This document shows, one piece after another, positions 50,583 through 63,789 of a DNA stretch of 64,000 bases (position 1 is the first letter of the stretch; each line of letters opens with the position of its first letter). The position numbers were made by a program, and so were the translations under genes. Origin of the DNA: Ischnura elegans. Its lineage: Eukaryota; Arthropoda; Insecta; Odonata; Coenagrionidae. The DNA is taken from NCBI RefSeq assembly GCF_921293095.1, contig NC_060251.1, forward strand, positions 92,366,566 through 92,430,565, read 5' to 3'. The notes beneath the pieces are model-generated. The model was not told the DNA's origin. It worked only from the letters and a program-made list of their open reading frames with translations, and searched no databases.

Positions 50583-53390
50583 GTAAGTGCAAAACTTCTA
50601 TTTTTTGGAAAATTCCTCGTTTTCGTAACATCGTTTTTGTCGTTGACAAATGCTGTCATTCTTGGCGTATTACGAATAATTCCAACTGTTTGGTGATTAT
50701 ATGGTCATTGTGTCTGGTTAATCAGCTCTCTAAAAATACTCTGGTCGTGGCTAACGTATGTGCAAATTATTGGCACACACTGGCGGTGACATTCCTAGGC
50801 AAGACCGGCGTCTCATCTATCTCGGCGCCAACTTTCAACATTAATAATTATTGTTTTCTGAGTGACACTTGTGTTTTTAAGGGTTTCATCTTTTTCATCG
50901 TGTTAGTTTGTGGCATTTGGAAGGCATTAAGTTGATTTCCTGTGGATTGTTGAGCACTCTTCTCACATTGTGTCAGTTGGGCCTCCATTACGCACATTTC
51001 AAATTTCTCGCCTTGCTCTATTCCTGCATGAAGTGAGTGCTTACTTGTTGCCACCTATGTGATAAAGTGGAAATTTCAGGCAGGTGGATTCGTCCCCTCT
51101 CTTTTTAAAATCATATTTTCATTGCATTTCATGTGTTGGCGGTTGCTTGAGTTTGCATTGAGTGTCTTTTGATCCGAAAAATTCTGTCAACAGTTCACGC
51201 GTAATGTGATGGTATGACCTTTGGTATTTGAGTTTCAATCGGAACATTTTTCTGGTGCCCTATTTTTAAAAACATGTTGCAATTTCTTGTAATGTGTAAG
51301 GGTGTCCGATTTGAAAACTGCATACCAGCAGTCGCCATCTGCTGACAACGTGCGTGAAAATGAATTCAAAGCTGTAATCGTCCGTATTGATCCTCGCAGG
51401 AGGCGTTCTCTCCTTCAAAACAAGCTTTTTAGTTCCATTCTTAAAGGTTACCGCAAAATTATTTTCTTACAGTTGCGTGGGCTGTCAACCTATGGTATGT
51501 TTCCTCCGAACTAATTGTAAGTTTGTTTTCTCCATCTAAATGATACCGTGTAGCGTAGCTCAAGGATGTTTGGCATGCTGTTTCTTCTTGTGACTGCCTT
51601 AAAGACTGGAATCTTCAGCATCCGCTAAGTTGCTGTTATTGTGGTATTTTTCGCATTCGGTAAATGTTAAATCAATCGATAATAGGCAGAAGACGTTGTT
51701 TATGTATGTTTAATGAGGTCCTCATCCCTTACAGACGAAAGGAAGCCGTGTGTATGGCTTGATCTTAGCGAAAAAAATACCTGTTTCCTATCACACATGA
51801 GTATTTTTATCTCCTTCCGTATTTCGCACATACGATGACTATCACTTAATGCACTATGAACAAATAACTCGGGAGTATGGGCGTTGGTGAAGTGGTGCGT
51901 GGCACTTCCTTATCTCCCGCGCAGTACTTTTAGGTCTTCACATTGACAGCATTCAGTCTGCGCTGTGTTGTTCTATCGAAATATGGGTTGAATTGTAGAA
52001 TCTGTGCTGACTGCTGTTTGCAATGCGATAAATTCCTAACGAGCTGTTATTGACGTGTGGCCTTCCCGTCTCGTTCAGAAGAAACCTGCAACCTGTCAGA
52101 GCTACGTGCTCACAGAGGCAATGTCTTATACTCTTTACTTCGCCGGTGTTGATAGACGTACCCGTTATGCCCACACTCACCATAGCTTTTGCCCTTTGTA
52201 CTCATGTAAAATCCAGTGAAATCTCTCCCTTATCATATTGCGGGTTGTTGAGGGTATCCTTCGTGGAATGAGGGCTTACCCCTCACCCCCCAACGTACGT
52301 GCTAGGGAGCACGGGGAGTATGTAATATTGTGCGCAGAAATGATTGAGTTCAGTTTCTCAGCGGAGTTATGTGCTGGAAATTTGTAATCGCTGACTTTTG
52401 GTACTCCATTTTTCACAGTTGGACTAGAATATTCGAATTTTAAACTTAGAGCACCCCATCTATTTCAAATTAAAACCTAATGTTTATTAATATTGAAAAT
52501 ATTTAATAATTTACCATATTATCCGTCCCAAGCCTCGTTTCTTCCGCCAGAAAAGGTATGAACTGATCCCTGCTCTGATTTTTGGTTGGGTCACTAATCG
52601 TTCCTAAAAAAAGATGAAATTTCGAATCTATTTCCCTAATATTGAGCGTGTGTAATCGAGGATATAATGACGGCACGCGTTGAATTTGATATATATATTT
52701 AGAAAATTCCCGATTCCGGCGCAGCTTCCTGGGCTCAAAACGTGGTGGATTCGTTTTTAAGTTCACGATGGAGCACACCCAAGGCCAGCTGCGAGATAAA
52801 TCGCCCGCCTCCGCTCCTCCCCCGCCTGCGCAGGTACGACTCGCGCGGGAACCCCGTCCATTCTTCCCACTCGGCGGGGCACGTAGCTTTTGGTGAAGGG
52901 GTCGGTCCCCCACTGCACTCCCTGAATCCTTTAGGGGATCCGCAAGAGAGGGAGGAAGCCCTTCCGGCAGGGACGGATCTTTTCTCAGAAAGGAAATACA
53001 CTCGCTTTACGCGGTCTTTAAAGCCCTTCCCGACGTTCCGATGCTGGGGCAAAGCATCTCGCAGAACAAGTGTTATTTCGCTAGAGAAATCCTTGTTAAA
53101 TTGCTTATTAGTCCATGGTAGCTGATTCCAGTGGCCACTTGTCTGGAGAACCTGGAAATTCATGGTGTTAGATTGTATCTGGCTGGAATGGAATGTTAAG
53201 GGAATGGCAAATAAATCTAGAAAAAATATCTTTCCTGCTTTGTATTCCTATCCTAAATCCTATCTTCACTGTCTAGAAAATTATGAAACATCATATATAG
53301 AATTTGGGTACTATCATAGAGTAAGAATATACTTACTCTATGGTACTACTATTCCATATCTTATCACACACCCCGGTTAAGTACGTCGCA
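50583..53390 (+). other. Probable first intron; one unassigned GC-rich open stretch
   Basis: No exon I can support. At 52735-53163 both strands stay open and GC content rises. The plus strand has ATG 52768 with MEHTQGQLRDKSPASAPPPP up to CAG followed by GTACGA, which could be an alternative exon but lacks homology. The remainder is AT-rich with nothing recognised. Confidence 0.4.
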
Positions 53391-53678
53391 CATGGTCGTA
53401 CCCAGCGGGGGGCAGGAGGGAGCAGCTTCCCCCCCCACCCCCCAGAAGCGAAAATAAATTTGGTTTAAAAAATTTTGAACAAATTTTCTTTTCAAGAAAA
53501 ATAATATTATCGTAAGACATGGAACTAAAATAGAAATCATTTTTATAAACTAATGAATCGCTGTCATAATTTTCTTAAAATTCAGTTTCATTAGCCTTTT
53601 CGTGGCTAAAATGTTACAACTTGAACGACCACGGCTTTCTCACCCAACCCCCTAGTTTTGATCCTGGATACACCCATG
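53391..53678. mobile_element. hAT-like element, diverged
   Basis: The ends CATGGTCGTACCCAGCG and TGGATACACCCATG are imperfect inverted repeats. The flanking ACGTCGCA and ATGTAGCA agree at 6 of 8. G/C runs lie just inside the left end, as in the other hAT-like copies here. Confidence 0.5.
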
Positions 53679-54591
53679 ATGTAGCATAAGAGAAGAGTAA
53701 TAATTTATCGGGATAGTCATTTTTTTACTCCGTTGATATTTCTGATAAATTTTTCCAGTAGATATCGTAGTAAATGTAAATTTATTCGTGATAAGCTTCT
53801 TCTATTACAGGTGTCTGATCACTTCTTTTATGACCTCCTTATTTTCGTAAAAACTGCAACACCTTTTTTCACGGTGTCTCTGAATCGCCGGCCTCATCAT
53901 CGATCTTTTCTCGACATTTTGAGTGAGGTGAGGAGAGTTGAATGAGTTAAAGCAGAAGGTCGGAGGATGTGGTTAAGAGGACGTACGATTTTATGAATGG
54001 ATGCAGAACGCGGTTAAAGTAAGGAAGGATGATGGTTGCCTAGAAATCAGAGGATGGGATTAATGAATGGGATTACGACTTGTTCTAAGCTGCAAGTTGA
54101 AATTTGTCTAAGCAAAGGAACTGACTGCTTTTTCCTATCTAGAGTGAATGTTGAATATTTCTACAGTGGCGTAGCAATGTGGGAATAGGAGTGTTAAAAC
54201 ATCTATATAGCCGAAATGGGTTTTCGATACCGATCTAGTTACATTGAGTTTTGATCGCAGAAAGCTTCTAGTTTCTGTGTAGAAAATTACAAAGAATTAA
54301 TTTCCTTACACGTAAGGGGTTTAATATTTTTTCTATGCATGGTAGTTATAATATATATTTGCTTCCTTGGAGTGAAGTGATCGTAAAATATATATTTCTA
54401 ATTGAAAAATTCACGGCTGTTTTCTGGCTATGACAAAAACCCTCATCGTTAGAATTATTTTTTCACTCTTAAGGTATTTCATATTTTGTATAATATTTTA
54501 AATTAATGTGCTTCCTTGGAGTGAAGTAATCTTGAACTTTCCAAATGTAATTGAAAAACTCATGGCTGTTTTCAGTCTAAGACACAAACCC

Positions 54592-54850
54592 CAGTGGCGG
54601 ATACAGATGGGGGGCGCAGGGGGCGCCCCCCCCCCTTGCGGGTCCGCATGTATTGCCGAACATTGCAAAACCACAATTGTAACTTTTTTTTATCATAAGA
54701 TGGCATTGTCTTTTACATGTTTATAATCACTTTAAATAAAATTTTCATATACTCTGCCTGTGACTTGATCATCTTTTTATTACGATAAAATTAAAGACAA
54801 TTCAAGAAATGCTGCGCCCCCCCCTTGAGTTTTTTCTGTATCCGCCACTG
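54592..54850. mobile_element. hAT-like element, 259 bp, perfect TIR and TSD
   Basis: CAGTGGCGGATACAG and CTGTATCCGCCACTG are exact 15-bp inverted repeats, flanked by ACAAACCC on both sides (54584-54591 and 54851-54858). G-rich and C-rich runs lie near the ends. No coding frame. Confidence 0.92.
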
Positions 54851-55381
54851 ACAAACCCTCATTGTTGGTAAATAATTGGAAACATTATTTATATTGACTG
54901 ACGCATTTCACACCATTAGGATATCATATTAAAAGTTTTATCAAAAACTTGTGACGCACTTGGAGCATACCGTGTGAAGAAAAATAAGTGATGTCCGGAT
55001 GTAGTGGGCCCATATTCTCGATCTGAAAATGTTTTTTTTAGAATGATTTTTTCTGGCGTTTGATATCGCCGAGTTTAATAGACGCTGATTTCTGACATTC
55101 AAACTTTTTATGCTTCTGTTTACTATTCACTGGAGTATTTTTTTGATTTATGGGAGATGCTATTGTCTTTTCATCTTATGAGTGAGGAAATTTTACGAGC
55201 CCGATTGGAGTACCCTCGTCGGTTTATCTGTCCTTTAGTCACGAATGAGTATCAAAATAAGTCCGACCTTGAACGTCAAATCATTTCTTGGACTACAACT
55301 TCCTTATGCATCATTGCCTCGTGTTATTTTTTTCGTAAGAAAAATTATGATATTTTTTCTCACCATTGACAGTTTTAAGGG

Positions 55382-55542
55382 AAAAAGGGCAGGGGACGGC
55401 CCCGAATGAGTTATATCGGACAGGTTATAAAGGATGTAAAAGAGAATGAATATGTAGCTATGAAGAGATTAGCGGATAGGAGAGAGAAATGGAGAGCTGC
55501 GTCAAACCAATCTTAGGATTGTTGACTGATGATGATGATTGA
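55382..55542 (+). repeat. LINE 3' end with GATGAT tail
   Basis: In frame it reads KGRGRPRMSYIGQVIKDVKE, then MKRLADRREKWRAASNQS and a stop. This is the basic C-terminus of a LINE ORF2. A GATGATGAT tail follows. Related pieces are at 58870-59180 (minus) and 60100-60215 (minus). Confidence 0.75.
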
Positions 55543-56469
55543 CAGTTTTGTCGCTCTTCGGAGGTGTAGGTACTGATTATACCGGGAATTTGGATTGCTT
55601 TGGGAGGTGGGGAGATGATTTTATGTATCTTTCTCGTTACTCCTTACTCACTGAGCCTTGAAAACGCAAACATTTTTTTAATGCACTTTGCAGTTACCAT
55701 GAAAACGGGTTTTCTTAGGTATCGACTATTTCGACTTAGCATTCAATACTCTGGATTTTTAAGAACATTTTCTTTGTAAGATGCGAACTCTTTTTATGTG
55801 TATTGATAATGCATAATCGAAATTGATCAGTCCTTAGATCATAAATGACGTTTCAGGAGGAATCTGCAATACTTCATGAGGTGATAGGGGAGACAGTTCT
55901 AAGGATCTTTTGTTCATAAGCATGGGGTCACTACTCCTTAGTTACTGAGCTGACATGTTTTCGGGTGCACTTTGCAGTTGCCATGAAAACGGTTTTTCTT
56001 GGGTATCCAGCCTTTTCGACATTATATTAAATGCTTTGGATTTTTAAGGACTTCATGTAATTAAGGTTGGACGAGAATGTGCTGCTATAATTGTCTGAAA
56101 CAGTTAATCTCAAAATGGGTGAAATTGCGCAATCGTATTGTTGATACTCTCTCAAATCTCTCGTTTAATTAAGCTCAAAGATTTGTTATTTGGCTGGCAT
56201 CGATCTCATTGTCAGTCGCTTTTCACTAAGATCCGTTTCCTGTTGTGGAGGCTTGTTACTTCTTTTAAAGGGTTGCCACTTGTTCCTCGTGGTGCTGGTT
56301 GGGCTTGTGGAGAGCGCTCGTGAAGCCAACCATTAATTTATCCTCATGAGCACGGCTCGTTTCAAAGGTAATGCGTATGCACTCGTCCAGCAGCGAAAAA
56401 TCGTTGCGGCGTAGGAGATGATGTTGCATTTCGCCTGGAATCGGAGCGAAGTGGAGGTGTGCGAGAAGC

Positions 56470-56690
56470 GTTTGAATCTTTCCCGGCGGATGGTGGCTGT
56501 GAATGTCTCTCAGGCTTCCCACCGGGTTTGGCACTCCATTTATGCCGACGTTTCGATGAAATTCTTTTTCGTAGTCGTCAGGGCTGGTTGATGCCGGGCA
56601 GCCAGGTATAAATCGGGTGTGTATACAATCGGAGTCTGTTAAGACCGGTTCTGATTGAAGGAGCCAAATAGAGGTGTACACTTTTTCTTT
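56470..56690 (-). repeat. Repeat with hammerhead-like core (Penelope-like?)
   Basis: On the minus strand CTGACGA (56581-56575) is followed by GAAACGTC starting at 56554. Arthropod genomes contain many such segments derived from Penelope-like retroelements. Stem II between the boxes pairs poorly. No RT frame is nearby. Confidence 0.35.
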
Positions 56691-57549
56691 CTATGTTTTT
56701 ATATGACGTTAAAAATTGTCGTACTTACCTAAGTTTCATTACCATTTGTCTTGATAATGACGGTTATAACGTAATTATCAAGACAAACTGCCTGTCTTGA
56801 TAATGACGTTATAACCGTCGAAACTAGTCATTAAGTAAAAGTTTGGGGAACAGTACTGGGTTTTTGCTTCACCATGATGTGTTAATGTTGGTCATAGAAC
56901 GCCGATTTCGCTTCTTCTCTGGGGTACGAACTTGTTATGCTCGCAGTTATTTATCCAAATAATGACGCAGTTAAAGCCCACTGCCGACGATTTACTGACT
57001 GACTGATCGACAAAACTGTTCGGGGTGAACGAGACGAGATACGACTAAAGTCATAGAAGCTACCTCCTCTAAAATCGTCTGAAACCCTGGGTTAAATTGT
57101 CGAAACACTAAATTTTCTATCTATTACAGTGTCGACAAATGCCTCTCATGCAATTTAACTATTACGTGAATTATTATCTCAACAACACATGGAGACACTT
57201 GAGGGGGGATATAGGGAATGGGAGATCATAGGGTTCAGCAAAAATTGTAAAAACTGGCAGAGAAAACAGAAAAGGCCGCAATCCTTTTCCGGGCGAAAGC
57301 TAGTTTGTTCTTATATTTGAATAGGGGTATCAAGACTCTTTCATATATTGGCGGTAAACAAATTCATAATAGAATAGAATCATCAGTGAATGATGGTATT
57401 GAGGCGGCGGAGGTTCTAGGAGAAATGAGATACGGACAGACGAACGTGTTCAGTGAAAATGGATTGTGGAGAGATCACTTTGAATGGTATTTTCTACTTT
57501 GGAGTATATCTTTTATTGAAATAACATGTATACCGATTATAAGCAGTCC

Positions 57550-57817
57550 CAGCGCAGTAACTATGGCGGGGGGAATAGGGGATAGAACTCCCTCCCCCAG
57601 CCCTTCAGGGATATAAAAAAATTATTTACAAGTATTGTCTAGTTTTTACGTATAATAACTGCATCTCCATTAAGTTCAATTTTAGTGCCAAAATGATGGA
57701 AAATGTATTTCCAAGCATGTCATGTTTCAAAAATGTTACCAGATTTTGACTGGGGGGGAGGGTCGCCACCCTAGGCCATCCCATCCCCCCCCAGGCATAT
57801 TATTAGTTACGCCTCTG
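57550..57817. mobile_element. hAT-like element, 268 bp, exact 8-bp TSD
   Basis: It begins CAGCGCAGTAACTATGG and ends TAGTTACGCCTCTG, which are inverted with a few mismatches. It is flanked by AGCAGTCC at 57542-57549 and 57818-57825. G-rich and C-rich runs lie inside the ends. Confidence 0.88.
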
Positions 57818-58869
57818 AGCAGTCCTGTAATTTGAAGTGAATTTTCGACAATCTACATATGCTTCCATTGCGCGAACTTTTTGCGTACCAAACATGGCCT
57901 TTATTTCCGTTCGCATAACTCAAAATTGTTCCTTACTTGTGATAATCATCTCTAATCGAGCTTTTGCTTCCCGTGAACTTTGCACAAGATTGCATAAAAG
58001 GGACGTTTATATTTATTATAAGCAATTGTAAAATTGAACATTCATTTTCAAAATTTTCTTGTATACAACCATCGTCTTGTTTTATTCCTGTAGTCTTGGG
58101 CGGAATTATGTGTGTTCCCAGACTGAAATTAGTTTTAAGAAGTTTTTTTTTTTTTTTCCTACACTCTACGACCTCGCATTGTTGCATTATCCTTACCTAG
58201 CATCAAATGCCATTAGAAGAATTTTCTCGCAATTATAGAAGTTGTGCCTACGCTAAGAACCACTTTTAGACGTTAGAAAAAGTTATACTTGCGGGTCTCT
58301 GTGTATTGTAACTTCAGTTTTCTTCTGGAAAAATGAGTAAATTGGAAGACTTCCCTTTTCAGTCACGTTTGACCGGCGGAAAAGTTTTTAATGACAACGG
58401 ATTTTCCGCTGTGGTTTCAAATCCCATGGATTCCATCCCAGGATCCAAAGGATTTTCTTTTTTTATCGAAATGAAAATATGGGAAACATTATTTATTCAG
58501 AGAGGAAATTATCTTGGGCATCCGGCTATTTCAGCCGCTATGCATACTGAAAATTGAAAAACAACTTTCCTTACCCCTCACAGTATCATGCGATGGAATT
58601 CGATTCTGATTTACAATGATCCTTATTTGGCGAGATCTTTTCCACTTGTGTTCACTCGGGTTTAATTTTACAATAAAAAGTGGCATTATCGCACAGTGAA
58701 AAGTAAAGAAAACTTTTTAATTCCACATAAATATGTTCTTTTGGCCTAAATTTCTTGGTGTGAGTATTTTAACATTTAAATACACATCTTTATTTGTTAT
58801 ATTAAGCGGTTAGCTATTTAACATTGTTGATGTGAGGCCAAAAGTAAATACAAATATGGATAACATCTT

Positions 58870-59180
58870 CATCATCATGACTGGTCATCAATCCTGAGAT
58901 TGATAATTATTAATTACAATTTTTATCACCGCTGAAGCCTCCGTAACAATCCTAAGATTGGTTTGACGCAGCTCTCCACTCAGTTCTCCTATCGGCTAGT
59001 CTTATCACTCTTACGTATTTCTTCGCTGTCACATCTTTATTTACCTGTTCCATATTTTTCATTCGAGGTCTTCCTTTTCCGTTCTTGCCATTTACTTGTC
59101 CCTCGATGGTTGTCTTCATTAGGTCATCATGTTTCAAGGTATGGCCTATAAGCTGAGATAACATCCTAAGCTTGTTCATT
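58870..59180 (-). repeat. LINE 3' end, minus strand
   Basis: On the minus strand it reads LIGHTLKHDDLMKTTIEGQV, NGKNGKGRPRMKNMEQVNKD and IRLADRRTEWRAASNQS, the same C-terminal domain as at 55382, and then a CAT/ATG-rich tail. It covers more of the ORF than the other tails. Confidence 0.78.
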
Positions 59181-62100
59181 ATACATTTTCATTATATTTG
59201 ATGCTACGCAGTAAGCAACAATGTTTGCTGGTTTACCGTTAGAGTTTCTATGTATTGACATTTTCCACTTCTTGGAATCGAAAATTCCATTTTATCTTCA
59301 TCCTTTTTAAAATTGTAAGGCGGTGAAAGCGTAGTCGCAAAACTCGTCGTTATGCGTCGTCTGCAGCTGTAGCCTCGCCCTTCCCCTACTCCTAAGGTCT
59401 CATCCGCATGGTGAAAGTGAAAGGGATTGTGTTCCAAGGTCATCAAGGTCGAGGTCACGCGTGTTGGGTCATCTTGCCGATTCCCCCAAATTCGCACGTT
59501 TCGCTCCGTGTTTCCACGAATTTTTTGTCTCTTTCCTGGAATTCGTCTTCCTTTTCCGAACCAGGCTACGGATTTCCGGAGGGACTTTTTTTCCTGAAGT
59601 TTGGGAAATGTTTACGTCGCACCAAGCATCGTTCGAACTAGCCATCGTAGACTTCGAATGGGCATAGAATAAGAAAAAAATAGTATTTTTTACTAATTTC
59701 AAAAGAGATGAAAGTTAAATTAGTTTTAAAAATAGTTTCATCCATGCCTAGTTGTCCGCACATCAGAAGGCCAGAAATTTTTTTTCGAATTGCTGAATTG
59801 GAGGAGGAATGGATGTATAGGGGCTCGTTTGAAGCGATATAGTGTTGCTCCCAGACATTTGAGAAGGGTAGTTTGGGCCACTTTAGCCTCTCAGCCTGCT
59901 ACTGCTTTGATGCATGATCATGGTAATCGTCAACTCGAGCACTGTTTAGACTTACAAGTTAGTTTACTTACTTGTTAGTTTTCCAATTCATTCTACCCCC
60001 TCTTAATATATTTACCGCCCTCAACATAAAACTTTTTTATGTGTCTTTTTATTCTATAGGCAGCTCATCCGAGTTCTTCCTTTGTTATTATTTTCATTAG
60101 CTATAAGTAAATGTATTAGTTTTTGTCGCTTCTTCGGTATAACTTTTATAACCTGTCCTATGTAACTCTTTCGGGGCCGTCCCTTGCCCTTCTTCCCTTT
60201 CACCTGTCCTACCTTTGGTTTCACCATGCCTTATGATAGGGCCAACTAGGTTGTCCCCTATTCCCCTTAAGATTTTTAGAAGATTTCTTAGGGAGAAGAC
60301 GGGACAAGCTAGTTGGCTACAGCATGAGGCATGATAGCCTGAGAAAACGATCGTAGAAGTACAGGGTAGTTAAATTTCGGAGGGGAGACTGGAAGAGGTT
60401 ATTCGTAGAATGATCTACGTATGCTTTCCTTAATGGATAGAATACTTAAACAATTGTAAAATATGGGCAAATGTTGACTTTTTCGGTCTCAATGTGCCCT
60501 TATAATTTCAATATTTTTGAGAAATTTTTGGATAAAAGATATGGAACGCAAGTGAGACCGGTTGTTGCGGAAATGATGCTCTCTATTGAGCGTATGCCAG
60601 CCCTCACGCCTGTACTTTCTTGGTACGTGCATGCATGCATTATGTAGAAAACGGGTTGGGAGAACGTACAGAGTGAGTCAATAAACTTACGACCGGGGGA
60701 GGGCGATCTTTGGAGTGCGCTTATCAGCTCTTGTTCGGAGCCTGTTCCGATTGAGATACAGTCATCACGAGCGTTTGTGGGTCAGAGCAATGTGTGCGCA
60801 ATCAATGAGGAAGCAACCACGAACCCCATTGGCTGAAAGTCCATCGCATTTTTATTGGTGGGAATGGATCGAGTGAATCTCTTCGGAAGGCGGGTCTTGG
60901 TGCTCTGGTGCGTTCCATGCTGTTGCACAACTTAGGGGGTAAAGAACTTTCGTACCAGATCTCCTCTATAAGAACTGGGAAAAAGTTAACTCTATTCTTA
61001 TTTTAGCTCAAACCTTCACTTTTATTAAGATATATCTATTAAGAATGTTTTTTTTTAGTATTTATTCCACTCGAGCGGGTCTCCCATATCGTTCATTTTA
61101 CACTTCGAACGCGGATCGTCTGATTGCCGGTCTGAGATGCTTCCAGCCAGATAATCAAGTCATCATATTTCGAAGTGAATTTAAGAGGAAATTTAGGTGC
61201 TATAATCATGTTTTGTGACAGTGTGGCGTGTGAACAGTGTGGCGAAGTGAACAAGGCATAGTACTTTTTGAGATAGGTGTAAACTCTTATTCACTTAAAC
61301 ATTTTTTAGAGCTTTCCCGAAAAATAATGTATATGAACGTCTCTCAGGTTTCAATTTTCTTACAAAGTGGCGAATCTGAGAGAAGGTCTAATGTACCTAT
61401 AGTAATAATATTTTTTAAAAAATATGTACAAATAGTTTTCGCGATATTTTGATGAAACAGACTGACGAGTTCAAACAGACTAACTGAAGCGAGGAAAAGT
61501 TTTATAAAAGTAATGAATCCTCGCGTGGCCAGAGAGCGACCTATAAGGAGGTAGGGTCATTGAATCGTGAAGGTGTCAAGGAAAGTCGTTTCAGAAAATA
61601 AATGAAAATTCGCTAATTATTTATATTTCCGGCAACCATTTCTTCATTTAAATCTGACTGAATTTTCTGAATCTCATTTTTTTCTGAGCTCATAATAGTA
61701 AAGTTTTAAATCGTACGAAGACGATAAGTTGATGTATTAACCACTCTCACCAAGGGGAATTGAACTCGGCCTCTCTTGAGTTATGAAATCAATCCTTGGA
61801 TAGTCTCTTCGGAGAGCTGTAAGGATGTTTCTGCCCCTTTATGTAATATTTAATTAGAGGATCAAGGAACAGCTTCTCGTGGGAATAAGTTCTTCTTCGA
61901 GCTTTATTTTTTTTCATTACTTTCATGGATGTTCTTTAGTTAAATGCCTTACAGCAACTGCAATAAATGTCCTCTGGAACTACTCTAACTTTTTATTATT
62001 TTACAAATTATTTTTGATGAATCATGCTTTTCTTGTATCAGCTAGAGTCATTGTATTCATTTTTTGTTATATCTTTTTTTTTCGGGAAGTGAGTACTGTC

Positions 62101-62483
62101 CGTGTATTTTTGTCCTTCGGTTTTGAGATCCGTTCGAAATATTTTGGCTCTTAGGCCTATTTGGTTGTTTGGCAAATTTCCAGAGTCTGGCAGGTAGATC
62201 TCTCTTTATTTTTTTTCACTATCTAATAGCTGCCTATCCCAACTGTGTGTGACCCACTTTCTCTCTGCTATATATTTTCCTGTGGGTTGAATGTGAACTC
62301 CGGGGATAACAATTTTCGCTATCGCATAAAGCGGCATTGAATTTTGAATGGCACATATATATTTGATTAAATCATGTGATATTTTAGGCCTCCATGAATT
62401 CTAGTAGTTACAATTGTAATCACACTCAAAAATATGTCATCAAAGGCGGTTTTGTATACTTAATTTATATTATCACCTCAGAT
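59181..62483. other. No gene recognised (except the LINE fragment at 60100)
   Basis: Open frames at 59204-59702 on both strands and at 61237-61452 have no recognisable features. Three adjacent AGGTC(A/G) half-sites occur at 59437-59457. Otherwise nothing stands out. Confidence 0.4.
60100..60215 (-). repeat. Short LINE 3' fragment, minus strand
   Basis: The reverse complement carries GGGCAAGGGACGGCCCCGAA and GGACAGGTTATAAAAG, closely matching 55388-55430. Frameshifted. Confidence 0.6.
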
Positions 62484-62735
62484 GAGATACGGTGGGGACA
62501 GAACGTGTGGATGGAGCGAGTACTGTGTTGGAAGGGAATGTTGAAAACAGAGTTATTGAGGGAAGGATGTTGGGTAAACAAGGGAGAGGATAGAAGAGAA
62601 TAGGATTTCTAGATAGAATGAAAGGGAGTCGGCCTTATTGTGAAAGAGAAGTACATGAAGAAAGGGAGACTACCAGAGTAGCGCGAAAAATACTCCATGC
62701 AAACCTGCCTTAAATGGTAGAATACTTAATTATAA
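62484..62735 (+). repeat. Decayed LINE 3' region
   Basis: Segments read like GMLKT-LEGRMLG-QGRG-KRIGFLDRMK, GRPYCEREVHEE and ARKILHANLP across two frames: the terminal part of another LINE ORF2. Shares words with 23990-24130 and 46080-46170. Confidence 0.6.
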
Positions 62736-63239
62736 TCGCCCCAAATCAAAATGGGCAACATCTATCTGCGAACGAGTTTTCGGCCGCGTCCGACAGCTAG
62801 ATCGTCTGAACTAGATTTTTTTCTTACTGGCAAAGAAATGCCTGCCTTGACATAATTTTATCGCTGTAAGTGCTCTAAACTTAGTCATTTTGCGAGCTCT
62901 CGAATGAATACTTTTTTAGTAATTTGCTATGCGTTGACAAGCATCACACATACGTATCTAACAATAAATCTTAAATGTGGAGACAATACTTTTCCCAACT
63001 GTATGGAATTGCATGTATTGTTGAGGCAGTATCCCTCTTAAATATTGCTGTCTCATTTTACAAAAATTATGCCAAAGCGTTTGAATGTGTGTATCAGTTA
63101 AAGCTCACCCAGTCATAAAAATGGCAATAATTATCTCATCAGTCGGAGAAAAAATTATGCTGAATACTTGTTATGAGTTGAAGACATTTTTAGTCGAATA
63201 AATATTTTTATATTTTAATTGTGAATACGGTGGACAGAA

Positions 63240-63780
63240 AATAGATTAGATTCACTTATCCGCGAGACCCAATTTACACATTTTATTTTCATCATTCGGT
63301 CGGTTTCCTTCAAGAGTGTTGCACGTGTTTTGCACTTTAAATTGAACCTTTAACATTTTCTCCTCGCCCTCAGTCGCCCAGGGCGATAATGAGCCAAGTT
63401 CTTCCATTGCGCTGTTGCACGATGCACCTCGGCGGGCAAGCCAGCGATTTCGCGACACAATGCGTCGACGACAGGTCTGAAGTGGCCTGCAAGGAAAGTG
63501 CCAACCTAAAACACTGCTTGCTGGTCCCCGCTCCCACGCCTTCCGGACGACGGCATAGTCACGGAGACGTCTCTGGAGGGAGTGGTCCTCTCTACCTTTC
63601 CATTCATGAATGGGAAGGACGACGCCGCTGTCGCCCATGTGTTACGCTGCGCTGGAGTCACTCCAACTATGCGATCGTACAATCGCGTGCTCTTGCTTCA
63701 TCAACTTGTTTCTTTCTTAATTTCTCTCCTCACGCGACCTCGAGCGCCCGATATCGGTCGTCCCATTTGTAAAAAGGCCT
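63240..63780. other. GC-richer segment open on both strands, unassigned
   Basis: From 63389 the plus strand is open for 127 codons, and 63252-63638 is open on the minus strand. Codons are Cys/Arg/Ser-rich with no domain that I recognise. It may be a repeat or an exon of an unknown gene. Confidence 0.3.
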
Positions 63781-63789
63781 GATAATCGA

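Noticed and set aside
53283-53345. Short palindrome around AGAGTAAG...CTTACTCT
   Set aside because: A single hairpin with no flanking duplication or related copy noticed.
56265-56681. 138-codon minus-strand frame
   Set aside because: It overlaps a dispersed repeat with a hammerhead-like core; its peptide does not match a protein family that I know.
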